A DNA stretch of 60,185 nt, from positions 1 to 60,185 of the forward strand of contig JAUYCC010000009.1 in NCBI GenBank assembly GCA_030692365.1, read 5' to 3'. The position numbers were made by a program, and so were the translations under genes. Below, in pieces: positions 52,734 through 60,185 of the stretch; positions within the stretch are counted from its first letter, which is position 1, and each line of letters opens with the position of its first letter. The notes beneath the pieces were generated by a model that worked only from the letters and a program-made list of their open reading frames with translations, searched no databases and was not told the origin of the DNA. Origin of the DNA: Pelolinea sp. (GTDB lineage Bacteria > Chloroflexota > Anaerolineae > Anaerolineales > Anaerolineaceae).

Positions 52734-53812
52734 TTAATATGGCAAAACCGATTATTGGGGATGAGGAAAAGAAAGCCGTTCTGGAGGTTCTGGATTCGGG
52801 CATTCTGGCGCAGGGGCCGCGCGTTGCGGCTTTTGAAGAAGGTTTCGCCAGAATGTGCGGCGTAAAGCATGCCATCGCTACCTCGTCTGGCACCACTGCT
52901 CTGCACCTGGCGCTGCTCGCGCACGGCATCGGCGAGGGCGACGAGGTCATCACCTCACCATTTACCTTCATCGCTTCCGCGAACTCGGTCCTGTATGTTG
53001 GCGGAACGCCGGTGTTTGTGGATATTGACCCGCGCACCTTCAATATGGACGTAAGCAAGATCGAAGCCGCCATCACCCCGCATACTAAGGCTATCCTCCC
53101 CGTGCACTTATATGGATTGACCTGTGACATGGACGCGATCATGGTAATCGCGAAGAAACACAACCTGGCTGTCATTGAGGATGCCTGCCAGTCACACGCG
53201 GCGGAATTCAAGGGCAAGCGCGCCGGTTCTTTTGGCACCGGTACCTTCTCGTTTTACCCGACCAAGAATATGACCAGCGCCGAGGGCGGCATGATCACCA
53301 CTGACGACGATGCGATTGCTGAAGAGTGCAAGGTCATCCGCAACCACGGTATGCGCCGCCGCTACTACCATGACGAACTGGGCTACAACTTTCGCATGAC
53401 GGACGTGCACGCGGCCATCGGCAACGCGCAGTTGGGCAAACTGGATACCCACAATGCCAAGCGCGCGCAGAACGCGGCTTTCTACGATTCCCATCTCAAA
53501 GGCGTCACCACGCCCTTTGTTCCTGAAGGTTACAAGCATGTGTATCACCAGTACACCATCCGCGTGCCAGGCGGCAAGCGTGATGCCCTGCGTGAATATT
53601 TAAAGGAAAGAGAGATAGGCACGGAAGTCTATTATCCCGTTCCGATCCACGAACAGGGTTTTTACATGGAGATGTTTGGCAGCCATCAGGTTTTCCCTGC
53701 CACCGAAGCAGCCGCGCTGGAGGTGCTTTCCATCCCGGTACATCCCTCGCTGAGCCAGGCAGACCTGGAGAAGGTTGCCAATACCATCAACAAATTTATG
53801 GCAGGGAAGTAA
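52730..53812 (+). CDS. wbpE: DegT/DnrJ/EryC1 sugar aminotransferase (WbpE)
   Basis: A 360-aa pyridoxal phosphate enzyme. The ATG at 52730 overlaps the previous stop (ATGA); an ATG at 52739 is an alternative. The catalytic lysine is in [13 protein letters not shown], and the cofactor-binding stretch [33 protein letters not shown] and EDACQSHAA are typical. It aminates the 3-keto sugar made by the oxidoreductase encoded next. Confidence 0.9.
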   Translation: MINMAKPIIGDEEKKAVLEVLDSGILAQGPRVAAFEEGFARMCGVKHAIATSSGTTALHLALLAHGIGEGDEVITSPFTFIASANSVLYVGGTPVFVDIDPRTFNMDVSKIEAAITPHTKAILPVHLYGLTCDMDAIMVIAKKHNLAVIEDACQSHAAEFKGKRAGSFGTGTFSFYPTKNMTSAEGGMITTDDDAIAEECKVIRNHGMRRRYYHDELGYNFRMTDVHAAIGNAQLGKLDTHNAKRAQNAAFYDSHLKGVTTPFVPEGYKHVYHQYTIRVPGGKRDALREYLKEREIGTEVYYPVPIHEQGFYMEMFGSHQVFPATEAAALEVLSIPVHPSLSQADLEKVANTINKFMAGK

Positions 53813-53815
53813 GCC

Positions 53816-54808
53816 ATGCGTGTGGCAGTGATCGGCGTCGGCTCGATGGGGTTCAACCATCTGCGCGTTTATTCCGAGCTGGAAGGCATCCAACTGGCGG
53901 GCGCGTCGGATGTAAACCCGGAACGCCTGAAAGCCATTACCGACCGTTTTTCAGTCCCCACCTATTCCGACTATCGCGAACTTTTCGCGAAAGAAAAGCC
54001 GGAAGCGGTTTCGATCACGGTTCCGACATCAGACCATGAGAAAGTAGCTACCTTCGCGCTGCAGTCGGGCGCGCATATCCTGGTGGAAAAACCTATCGCG
54101 GCGACGGTAGATGAGGGCAAGCGCATCATCGCGCTGGCGAAAGAGATGAAGCGCCAGCTGATGATCGGCCACATCATCCGCTTCAATCCCGCCATTCAGT
54201 CGCTCAAAAAGCGTTTGGATAACGGCGACCTGGGCAGGATCTTCCAGATCTTCTGCAGGCGGGCGGGACCCTTCCCCGCGCGCATCCGCGATGTGGGCGT
54301 GGTGGTTGATTTAGCTCCGCATGATGTGGATATCATGCGCTTCCTGACCGGGCTGAACCCGATGCGGGTTTACGCCGAGACCGAACAGCAAATCCATACT
54401 GACCATGAAGACCTGCTCTTCGGCCTGCTGCGCTTCCCGGGCGGCATTACTGGCGCGCTGGAACTGAATTGGCTGACGCCCAAGAAGATCCGTGAAACGC
54501 TGGTAGTGGGTGAAAAAGGACTGTTCCACGTGGACGATCTGCTGCAGGACCTGTATTTCTATGAAAACGCGCAGGCCAGCGGTGACCTGTGGTCGCCCCT
54601 GAAGGCTATTCGCGGCGTAAGCGAAGGCATCATGACGCGCTTTGAGCTGCAGCGCCAGGAACCGCTGAAGGCTGAACTGAAAGCCTTTTTGCAGGCAGTG
54701 GAGAGCGGAAACCCTGTGCCGGTTTCCGGCGAGGACGGGCTGGAAGCGCTGCGCCTGTCACTGGCACTGGTGGAATCCGGCCAGACGCACCAGGTGATCG
54801 AGGTTTAG
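53816..54808 (+). CDS. wbpB: Gfo/Idh/MocA oxidoreductase (WbpB-like UDP-sugar 3-dehydrogenase)
   Basis: A 330-aa NAD-dependent oxidoreductase. GVGSMGFNHLRVY (N-terminal Rossmann), the EKP motif in ILVEKPIA and HDVDIMRFLTG are family marks. In Wbp systems this enzyme oxidises C3 of UDP-GlcNAc-uronate to the ketone used by WbpE. It is 3 bases downstream of the aminotransferase and 1 base before the UDP-sugar dehydrogenase, in one operon. Confidence 0.85.
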   Translation: MRVAVIGVGSMGFNHLRVYSELEGIQLAGASDVNPERLKAITDRFSVPTYSDYRELFAKEKPEAVSITVPTSDHEKVATFALQSGAHILVEKPIAATVDEGKRIIALAKEMKRQLMIGHIIRFNPAIQSLKKRLDNGDLGRIFQIFCRRAGPFPARIRDVGVVVDLAPHDVDIMRFLTGLNPMRVYAETEQQIHTDHEDLLFGLLRFPGGITGALELNWLTPKKIRETLVVGEKGLFHVDDLLQDLYFYENAQASGDLWSPLKAIRGVSEGIMTRFELQRQEPLKAELKAFLQAVESGNPVPVSGEDGLEALRLSLALVESGQTHQVIEV

Positions 54809-54809
54809 C

Positions 54810-56114
54810 ATGCCGCTTGCGGACCTAAAGCAACAAATCGCTGACCGCAGCGCCAGGATTGGCGTTATCGGCTTGGGCTATGTGGGCCTGCCGGTAGCCG
54901 CCCTTTTCGCTCAGAAGGGCTTTGATGTAGTTGGCATTGACATCAACGACGAACGGGTGGAGAAGATCAATCAGGGCATTTCACCGATCGAAGGCAAAGA
55001 GCCAGGTTTGGCGGAACTGATAGCGGAGGTGGTTGCTTCAGGCAAACTGAAGGCCGCGACCGATTATTCCTTTTTGAAAGACCGGGATGTGGTGCTGATT
55101 GACGTGGAAACGCCCGTCAATGACGAGCATATCCCCGAGTATCATGCATTAAAAGAGGCGCTCAAGTCTTTGGCGGCCATAATGAAGCCGGGCGTTTTGG
55201 TGATCGTGGAATCCACCATCATGCCGGGCACCATGCAAAATGTCGTCCAACCGCTGCTGGAAATGAAATGCGGCGAAGGGTTTTACCTGGGTAACTGCCC
55301 CGAGCGAGTGATGCCGGGCAAGCTGATCAGGAACCTGAGGTTGATGAGCCGCGTGGTGGGCGGTGATTCGCCCGCTACTGCTGGAGTAATGAAGCTGCTC
55401 TACCAGCAGGTGGTGGAAGCCGAGGTGGACGAAGCCGACTGGATCACCGCGGAGCTGGTGAAGACGGTTGAGAACACTTACCGCGACGTGCAAATCGCGT
55501 TTGCCAACGAGGTGGCGCTGATCTGCGAGGCGATGGGCGCGGATGTTTGGCGGGTGCGCGAACTGGTGCGCAAGTCACCGGGCCGCGAGATGCTGTTACC
55601 CGGCGCGGGTGTGGGCGGCCACTGCATCCCCAAGGACCCCTGGCTGCTGGCCAGCGCCGTGCGCGGGCTGGAAGTGGACGTGCGCCTGATCCCCGCCGCG
55701 CGGGCAGTGAACAGCGAGATGCCACGCCATGTGCTGCAATTGTTAAAAGACAGCCTGGGCGGCGTGAAAGGCAAGAAGATTCTGCTGCTGGGTTACGCGT
55801 ACCTGGAAAATTCGGACGATACGCGCAACTCGCCCAGCGATTATTTGCTGCGTCTTTTGAAAGAAGAGGGCGCCGAGGTCGCGATTCACGACCCGTATGT
55901 TGAGCAATTCAACGGCGACCTTTACGCGCTGGCCGAAGGCTGCCAGGCGGCAGCGCTGATGACCGCGCATTCTGAATATAAAGCACTGAATTTCGCCAAA
56001 CTTAAATCACAAATGAAACACCCGCTGCTGGTGGACGGACGCAACCTGTGGGACAAAGCCGCGCTGAAAACCGCCGGGTTTGAGCTGGTGCGGCTGGGAG
56101 ATTTCAGCGCATAG
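54810..56114 (+). CDS. wbpA: UDP-N-acetylhexosamine 6-dehydrogenase (WbpA/WecC)
   Basis: A 434-aa dehydrogenase that oxidises the C6 alcohol of a UDP-HexNAc to the carboxylate in two NAD steps. GLGYVGLPVAALFAQKGFDV (N-terminal Rossmann), the catalytic cysteine in GAGVGGHCIPKDPWLL and a C-terminal UDP-binding domain (LLLGYAYLENSDDTRNSPS) are clear. Together with WbpB, E, D and I it would give UDP-2,3-diacetamido-2,3-dideoxy-D-mannuronic acid. Confidence 0.9.
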   Translation: MPLADLKQQIADRSARIGVIGLGYVGLPVAALFAQKGFDVVGIDINDERVEKINQGISPIEGKEPGLAELIAEVVASGKLKAATDYSFLKDRDVVLIDVETPVNDEHIPEYHALKEALKSLAAIMKPGVLVIVESTIMPGTMQNVVQPLLEMKCGEGFYLGNCPERVMPGKLIRNLRLMSRVVGGDSPATAGVMKLLYQQVVEAEVDEADWITAELVKTVENTYRDVQIAFANEVALICEAMGADVWRVRELVRKSPGREMLLPGAGVGGHCIPKDPWLLASAVRGLEVDVRLIPAARAVNSEMPRHVLQLLKDSLGGVKGKKILLLGYAYLENSDDTRNSPSDYLLRLLKEEGAEVAIHDPYVEQFNGDLYALAEGCQAAALMTAHSEYKALNFAKLKSQMKHPLLVDGRNLWDKAALKTAGFELVRLGDFSA

Positions 56115-56123
56115 GATGAAGGA

Positions 56124-56981
56124 ATGATCTGGATATTATTACCCGCTTATAACGAACAGCGCGACCTGCCCAGGCTGCTGGGGAAGATGGAAAAAGCTCT
56201 TGCAGGCGTGGACTACCGCCTGGTAGTGGTTAACGACGGCAGCACCGACAAGACCAGCGAGATCCTGGAAAAACATGCCAAGAATCTCAAGCTGGATATC
56301 ATTGGTCACCCAATCAACCGCGGGCTGGGCGAGACGGAGCGCGACGGGTTTGAGTTCATCGCCTGGAAAGCCGAGCCTGATGATTTTATCGTGCGCATTG
56401 AAGGTGACGATACTCACGAACCCAAATACCTGTTCGACCTGATCGAGAAGCTCAAGGAAGGCTTTGACGTGGTCAACACCTCGCGCTTCCAGCCGGGCGG
56501 CGGGCAGATGGGCGTGGACGCCTACCGGTCGTTCATCAGCCGCTCCGCCAACGTGTTCATGCGCATGGTATTCGGCATCCGCGGGGTGAGCGATTACTCC
56601 TGCGGCTACCGCGCCTACCGCGCCAGAGTGATCAAGGACGCGCTGGATATCTACGGAAACAACTTCATTCAGCTGCGCGGGATGGGCTTCACCTCCACGC
56701 TGGAGATCATCGTCAAGCTCAACATCCTCGGCTGCCGCTTCGCGGAGGTGCCGTTTGTGCTGCGCTACGACCAGAAAGAAGGCGGCAGCAAGATGGTGGG
56801 CAGCCTGACCATGCTGGGCTATTTATTGATGGCGCTACTTTACTGGTGGCCGATGGGCGGCTGGCGCAGCCAGTACCGCGGATTGCGAAAGCTTTACCGC
56901 GAAGACCCGGACAAGGCTGTGGCGCAATACAAGCTGGACGCGCTGAAGCGGCGCAGGACGGCATCACGAATTAACCTTTAA
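56124..56981 (+). CDS. Family 2 glycosyltransferase (DPM1-like)
   Basis: A 285-aa glycosyltransferase with a GT-A fold: LLPAYNEQRDLPRLL at the start, VVVNDGSTDKTSEIL and the metal-binding region RIEGDDTHEPKYL. The late hydrophobic stretch (MVGSLTMLGYLLMALLYWW, about 229-247) may sit in the membrane. It resembles polyprenyl-phosphate hexose synthases, and probably transfers a sugar to a lipid carrier or growing glycan. It follows WbpA by 9 bases. Confidence 0.87.
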   Translation: MIWILLPAYNEQRDLPRLLGKMEKALAGVDYRLVVVNDGSTDKTSEILEKHAKNLKLDIIGHPINRGLGETERDGFEFIAWKAEPDDFIVRIEGDDTHEPKYLFDLIEKLKEGFDVVNTSRFQPGGGQMGVDAYRSFISRSANVFMRMVFGIRGVSDYSCGYRAYRARVIKDALDIYGNNFIQLRGMGFTSTLEIIVKLNILGCRFAEVPFVLRYDQKEGGSKMVGSLTMLGYLLMALLYWWPMGGWRSQYRGLRKLYREDPDKAVAQYKLDALKRRRTASRINL

Positions 56982-56985
56982 TCTC

Positions 56986-58875
56986 ATGTGCGGCATTTGC
57001 GGAATCTACCATTACGATGAAGCGCGGGCGGCGGACGAAAACGTCCTGCGGCGCATGGCCAAGTCCATCCAACACCGCGGACCGGACGACTCCGGCTTTC
57101 TGTTCGACAAGAATTTGGGGCTGGGGCACCTGCGCCTGAGCGTCATTGACCTCTCGGACGCAGCCCACCAACCCATGAGCGACGAATCCGGCCGCTACAC
57201 CATCATTTTCAACGGCGAAATCTATAACTACCTGGAGCTGCGCCAGCAATTGGCGGGCAAGGGCTGCAAGTTCTTTTCCAATTCCGACACCGAAGTGATC
57301 CTGCACCTTTATATAGACGAAGGACCGGACGCGGTGAAGAAGCTGAACGGCATGTTCGCGTTCGTCATCTGGGACAAGGTTGAGCGCACCCTGTTCGCGG
57401 CGCGCGACCGGCTGGGCATCAAACCCTTCTACTACTTCCAGGACGCGGGCAGTTTTGCCTTCGCCTCCGAGATCAAGGCGCTGTTCCAGAGCGGGGTGAT
57501 TGCGCCGCACCTGAACCCGGACGGGCTGGCGGAGTACCTGACCTTCCAGTTCTGCCTGCGGGAAAGAACGCTGTTCAGGGACATCCGCAAGCTGGAGCCG
57601 GGCTGCTGGATGACCGTCAGCCGCGGCGGCGAGACGCGCATCCACAAATACTGGGACCTGGACTTCAGGGTGGACACAGACCACACCCCCGACTACTTCG
57701 AATTCAAGCTCATGAGCCTGCTGGAAGACGCGGTGCGCATTCAACTGCGCGCGGACGTGCCGGTGGGTGCCCACCTGAGCGGCGGGCTGGACTCCTCCAC
57801 CGTCACCTGCCTGGCGGTTTCGCTGCTGGATGCGCCCATCCACACCTTCTCGGGCGGGTTCAAGGATGGCGAAAAGTACGACGAAACGCGCTACGCGCGC
57901 ATGGCGGCGCGCCACGCGGGCAGCATCCACCACGAGGTCTTTCCGGACGAGCGTCAGTTTGTGGACGAGATGAGAAGCCTGATGGTCTCAATGGATGAGC
58001 CGGCGGCCGGGCCGGGCATCTTCCCGCAGCTGATGATCTCACGCCTGGCCAAGAGGCACGTTAAGGTGGTGCTGGGCGGGCAGGGGGCGGACGAGGTCTT
58101 CGGCGGGTACACACGCTACCTGGTGGCCTACCTGGAGGAGTGCATCCGCGGGGGCATCCAGGGCACGCAGGAAGACGAGAAATACGTGGTGCGCTTTGAC
58201 ACCATTTTGCCCAACCTGAAGCAGTTGAAGGGCTATGAGCCCATGCTGCGCGACTTCTGGAAAGAAGGCGTGTTCGGAGATCAGGACGCGCGCTACTTCA
58301 GGCTGATAGACCGCGGCGCGGAGCTGCGCGGGCTGCTGCATGCCGACACGGCTGGCGTTATCAGGAACTACGACCCCTTCAGTGCCTTCGCGGAGGTATT
58401 CAACTCCGGCGGGCTGCAATCCTACATCAACAAGATGACGCGCTTTGACATACTTACGCTGCTGCCGGCGCTGCTGCAGGTGGAAGACCGCACCAGCATG
58501 GCGGTTTCGCTGGAGTCGCGCGTGCCGCTGCTGGACCACCGCATTGTGGAGCTGGCTGCCAGTATGCCGCCCATGGTGAAGTTTGAGGGCGGGCGCTCGA
58601 AGCACATCTTCCGCAAGGTGGTAAGCCACCTGCTGCCGAAGGGCGTGGTGGAACGGCAGGACAAGATGGGCTTTCCCGTGCCGCTTTCCGAGTGGTATCA
58701 GCGCGACCCGGTGAGGGGGTTTGTGCGCGACACGCTGATGAGCCAGGCGGCGCGCCAGCGCGGCTGGTTTGACGCGGATAAAGTAACGCCGCTCCTGGAC
58801 ACGGAACGCGCCTTCGGGCGCAGCGTGTGGGGACTGTTGTGCCTGGAACTGTGGGCGCAGTCCTACCTGGATTAA
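56986..58875 (+). CDS. asnB: Asparagine synthase-like glutamine amidotransferase
   Basis: A 629-aa protein with an N-terminal glutaminase (class II; nucleophile Cys2 in MCGICGIY, HRGPDDSG at 30-37, FNGEIYNY) and a C-terminal synthetase domain with the ATP-pyrophosphatase loop SGGLDSS (265-271). It uses glutamine and ATP to make an amide. As the last gene of a uronic-acid operon, it may amidate the sugar carboxylate (WbpS-like) rather than make asparagine; both fit the sequence. Codon third positions are very G+C rich compared with the catabolic region. Confidence 0.88.
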   Translation: MCGICGIYHYDEARAADENVLRRMAKSIQHRGPDDSGFLFDKNLGLGHLRLSVIDLSDAAHQPMSDESGRYTIIFNGEIYNYLELRQQLAGKGCKFFSNSDTEVILHLYIDEGPDAVKKLNGMFAFVIWDKVERTLFAARDRLGIKPFYYFQDAGSFAFASEIKALFQSGVIAPHLNPDGLAEYLTFQFCLRERTLFRDIRKLEPGCWMTVSRGGETRIHKYWDLDFRVDTDHTPDYFEFKLMSLLEDAVRIQLRADVPVGAHLSGGLDSSTVTCLAVSLLDAPIHTFSGGFKDGEKYDETRYARMAARHAGSIHHEVFPDERQFVDEMRSLMVSMDEPAAGPGIFPQLMISRLAKRHVKVVLGGQGADEVFGGYTRYLVAYLEECIRGGIQGTQEDEKYVVRFDTILPNLKQLKGYEPMLRDFWKEGVFGDQDARYFRLIDRGAELRGLLHADTAGVIRNYDPFSAFAEVFNSGGLQSYINKMTRFDILTLLPALLQVEDRTSMAVSLESRVPLLDHRIVELAASMPPMVKFEGGRSKHIFRKVVSHLLPKGVVERQDKMGFPVPLSEWYQRDPVRGFVRDTLMSQAARQRGWFDADKVTPLLDTERAFGRSVWGLLCLELWAQSYLD

Positions 58876-58894
58876 TCCCCTTCTATCTAAAAAT

Positions 58895-59236
58895 TTAGGC
58901 AGTGAAGAGACGGTCGGTTTTGGCGGCCATGATGAAATCATTCTCATGCAGGCCGCTGATCTTGTGCGTCCACCAGACCACGGTGACCTTGCCCCATTCG
59001 GTGACCAGCGCGGGGTGATGCCCTTCCTCTTCAGCCAGCAGGCCGACCCGCTGGGTGAAATCCAGCGCGGAAAGATAATCCTTGAACTTGAAGACGCGCG
59101 AGAGCTTTTTGACGCCGCTCTCATCCTTCACCGACCAGCCCGGCAGGGTCTGCGACTTTTCCCGGATCTCGGCATCATCCATGGGGATATCGTCCGCCTG
59201 GCAGACCGTGCATTTTAACTCAGCGAGTAAAGCCAT
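58895..59236 (-). CDS. phhB: Pterin-4-alpha-carbinolamine dehydratase
   Basis: A 113-aa protein of the PCD/DCoH family. The core motif is EEEGHHPALVTEWGKVTVVW (about 69-88), with catalytic His-His, followed by WTHKISGLHENDFIMAAK. It dehydrates carbinolamine pterin formed by aromatic amino acid hydroxylases, or has moonlighting roles in bacteria without such hydroxylases. It converges on asnB with only 19 bases between. An N-terminal CTVCQADD stretch of about 15 residues precedes the usual domain, as in many bacterial members. Confidence 0.92.
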   Translation of the reverse strand: MALLAELKCTVCQADDIPMDDAEIREKSQTLPGWSVKDESGVKKLSRVFKFKDYLSALDFTQRVGLLAEEEGHHPALVTEWGKVTVVWWTHKISGLHENDFIMAAKTDRLFTA

Positions 59237-59319
59237 AGGAAATCCTTTTCATTTGTATATCAGTATCATAACGACCAGAGTGAGTGAGAGGTATCAGCGA
59301 TTTATAAGAGATGTATGTT

Positions 59320-59352
59320 AGACCTCAAGGGTTTTAGAAACCCTTGAGGTCT
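59320..59352. repeat. 15-bp perfect palindromic repeat
   Basis: AGACCTCAAGGGTTT (59320-59334) and its exact inverse (59338-59352) flank a 3-base loop. It lies in the 185-base gap between the dehydratase gene and the tRNA. It may act as a terminator, but its shape and GACCTCAAGGGTTT sequence look like a dispersed palindromic (REP/MITE-like) element. Only one copy is in this window. Confidence 0.6.
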
Positions 59353-59421
59353 GGTTAAAACTTTTTATTTACCCATGCTTGACAGTTTGTCAAGCGGCGT
59401 GGTATTATTGCGTTCCACTAT

Positions 59422-59493
<72 letters not shown>

Positions 59494-59497
59494 CTAG

Positions 59498-59521
59498 AAC
59501 CACCTGAAAAGGTGGTTTTTT
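59498..59521 (+). terminator. Terminator after tRNA-fMet
   Basis: AACCACCT (59498-59505) pairs with AGGTGGTT (59510-59517) around GAAA, followed by T. It begins 4 bases after the tRNA. Confidence 0.9.
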
Positions 59522-59563
59522 AATAGCCCTTGGTTCTCATACCCCTGCGGGGTACTGTAGTCA

Positions 59564-59604
59564 CAAGCCCCGCTACTAGAACCACCTTTCCAGGTGGTTT
59601 TTTA
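59564..59604 (+). repeat. Duplicate of the tRNA 3' end with its own terminator
   Basis: The 24 bases at 59564-59587 repeat exactly those at 59482-59505, covering the tRNA T-stem/acceptor 3' side and the first terminator arm (CAAGCCCCGCTACTAG and on). A second terminator stem AACCACCT/AGGTGGTT (59580-59599) with a different loop follows. The 60 bases between contain CCCTTGGTTC, part of the T-arm. This looks like the scar of an integration or recombination event at the tRNA. Confidence 0.75.
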
Positions 59605-60044
59605 TTGTGATAATAAGAATAGAACCCATAACCTTGGGGTTATTAGTCTGACGAGGGTTTTATAATAAGGAATATTACATATTCATAAGCAACTGACTCT
59701 TAATCAGTCAGTATTTATATTTCAAAATCATGATTTGTGATATATTCTTAACAGAACTTTACTTCACCAGGTTCTTTTGAACCATGAATCAACAGGCATA
59801 CCCGATATGGGCAGCCTGGAGGTCAAAAGTTAGCGAAATAAGATTCGAACTCATAATCCGCGATGTACCCCCAAAGGGGGCAGAGGTCCCAGGTTTGCCC
59901 CTGCGGGGCACAGGCAAATCTTGGCCTCGCTACTAACCGCCTGCGGGCGTTTGTTTGTTTGATGTCAGATCTGATTGATGCTACGGACTATATAAGTGTC
60001 CTTTGTTACTGATAAATACAATTGTTCTTTCGTGGAATTGAAAG
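59605..60044. other. Gene-free stretch with tRNA-like debris
   Basis: No convincing coding frame. Fragments recall tRNAs: ACTGACTCTTAATCAGT (near 59695-59711), like the anticodon arm of a lysine tRNA; AGATTCGAACTCAT (near 59841-59854), like a T-arm on the minus strand; and TGGCCTCGCTACTAACCGCC (near 59922-59942), like a third, worn copy of the tRNA 3' end followed by a GCC/GGC stem and T-rich sequence. None forms a full cloverleaf. Confidence 0.4.
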
Positions 60045-60185
60045 TGTCAAGCCCCCAAAAGTTGTACCACTCATAAGTAGACACTTTCAAGTATGGCAGA
60101 GAATTCATAAGGGGTTTTATTCCCTAAAGAAGCATGGGGGCGAATGGAATTGTAATCATGCAACCAGTCTGCTGTAATCCTTCTG
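60045..60185 (-). mobile_element. Right-hand IS3-family element, end and transposase C-terminus
   Basis: The element seems to begin at TGTCAAGCCCCCAAAAGTTG (60045-60064), which resembles IS3-group terminal repeats. The minus-strand frame ending at TGA 60073-60071 is the C-terminus of a transposase (see the CDS entry). The remainder is beyond the window. Confidence 0.75.
60071..60185 (-). CDS. IS3-family transposase (OrfB), C-terminal fragment
   Basis: The last 37 residues of an integrase-type transposase. ADWLHDYNSIRPHASLGNKT followed by PYEF is the classic end of the rve catalytic domain (W-x-x-x-YN-x-x-RPH-x-SLG-x-x-TP). The N-terminal part is cut by the window edge. Confidence 0.88.
   Translation of the reverse strand, partial: RRITADWLHDYNSIRPHASLGNKTPYEFSAILESVYL

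Noticed and set aside
59508-60044. A second functional tRNA downstream of tRNA-fMet
   Set aside because: Only fragments of arms are present; none folds into a complete cloverleaf with matching acceptor stem.

Overview
The window looks like chromosomal DNA from an anaerobic Chloroflexota (Anaerolineae-like) bacterium, possibly a metagenome assembly. Two lipoprotein solute-binding proteins carry the Ala/Pro/Glu-rich linker after the lipobox that is common in that group, and there is a large MalT/BTAD-type regulator and many sugar-cluster dehydrogenases. This assignment is inference from protein style; no rRNA or marker gene is present. Both window ends lie in insertion sequences (a transposase N-terminus at 1-53, an IS3-type transposase C-terminus at 60071-60185).

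Layout. 1-6071: remnant IS end, then a complete branched-chain amino acid type ABC importer operon (livJHMGF plus a small membrane protein). 6215-8352: a heavy-metal P1B ATPase broken by a one-base frameshift. 8438-8626: a decayed small membrane protein. 8678-11836: an ECF vitamin-type transporter (fused double ATPase, EcfT, and a convergent S component). 11975-14969: an ABC-2 exporter. 15148-17905: a B12-fold/mutase-like protein with an opine-dehydrogenase-like partner. 18137-21017: a secreted protein, an OsmC protein and small hypotheticals, one frameshifted.

21144-47547 is the most interesting part: a catabolic island built around a RuBisCO-like protein (RLP, form IV). On the minus strand an 11-gene operon encodes the RLP, a three-gene E1alpha/E1beta/E2 acetoin/2-oxoacid dehydrogenase-type complex, a class II aldolase, a PHP-domain protein, an unusually long zinc alcohol dehydrogenase-like protein, two SDRs, and a second complex with fused E1alpha-beta and its own E2. 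On the plus strand lie a GntR/HutC regulator, a histidine phosphatase, a RhaT/P/Q/S-like sugar ABC importer, a URO-D-like protein, a xylose-isomerase-fold protein, a rhamnulokinase-like kinase and a rhamnose-mutarotase-like protein, then a convergent SDR and a degenerate metallo-beta-lactamase-fold protein. Good sigma70-type promoters with matching operator-like sequences at the divergent RLP/gntR promoters and in the importer leader suggest one GntR regulon. The importer leader also carries a terminator with a mutually exclusive alternative hairpin. My reading is import, isomerisation, phosphorylation and oxidation of a rhamnose-like or branched/deoxy sugar, with the RLP enolising an intermediate and the thiamine-dependent complexes cleaving a dicarbonyl or 2-oxoacid product to acyl-CoA. 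The exact pathway is not known to me.

47695-50955 is a large MalT-like ATPase/TPR/BTAD regulator. 51036-58875 is a G+C-richer surface-polysaccharide operon with all five Wbp-type activities (A, B, E, D, I) for a UDP-2,3-diacetamido-uronic acid, plus a family 2 glycosyltransferase and an asparagine-synthase-like amidotransferase. 58895-60185 holds a pterin carbinolamine dehydratase, a 15-bp palindromic repeat, an initiator tRNA whose 3' end and terminator are duplicated downstream amid tRNA-like debris, and the IS3 end.
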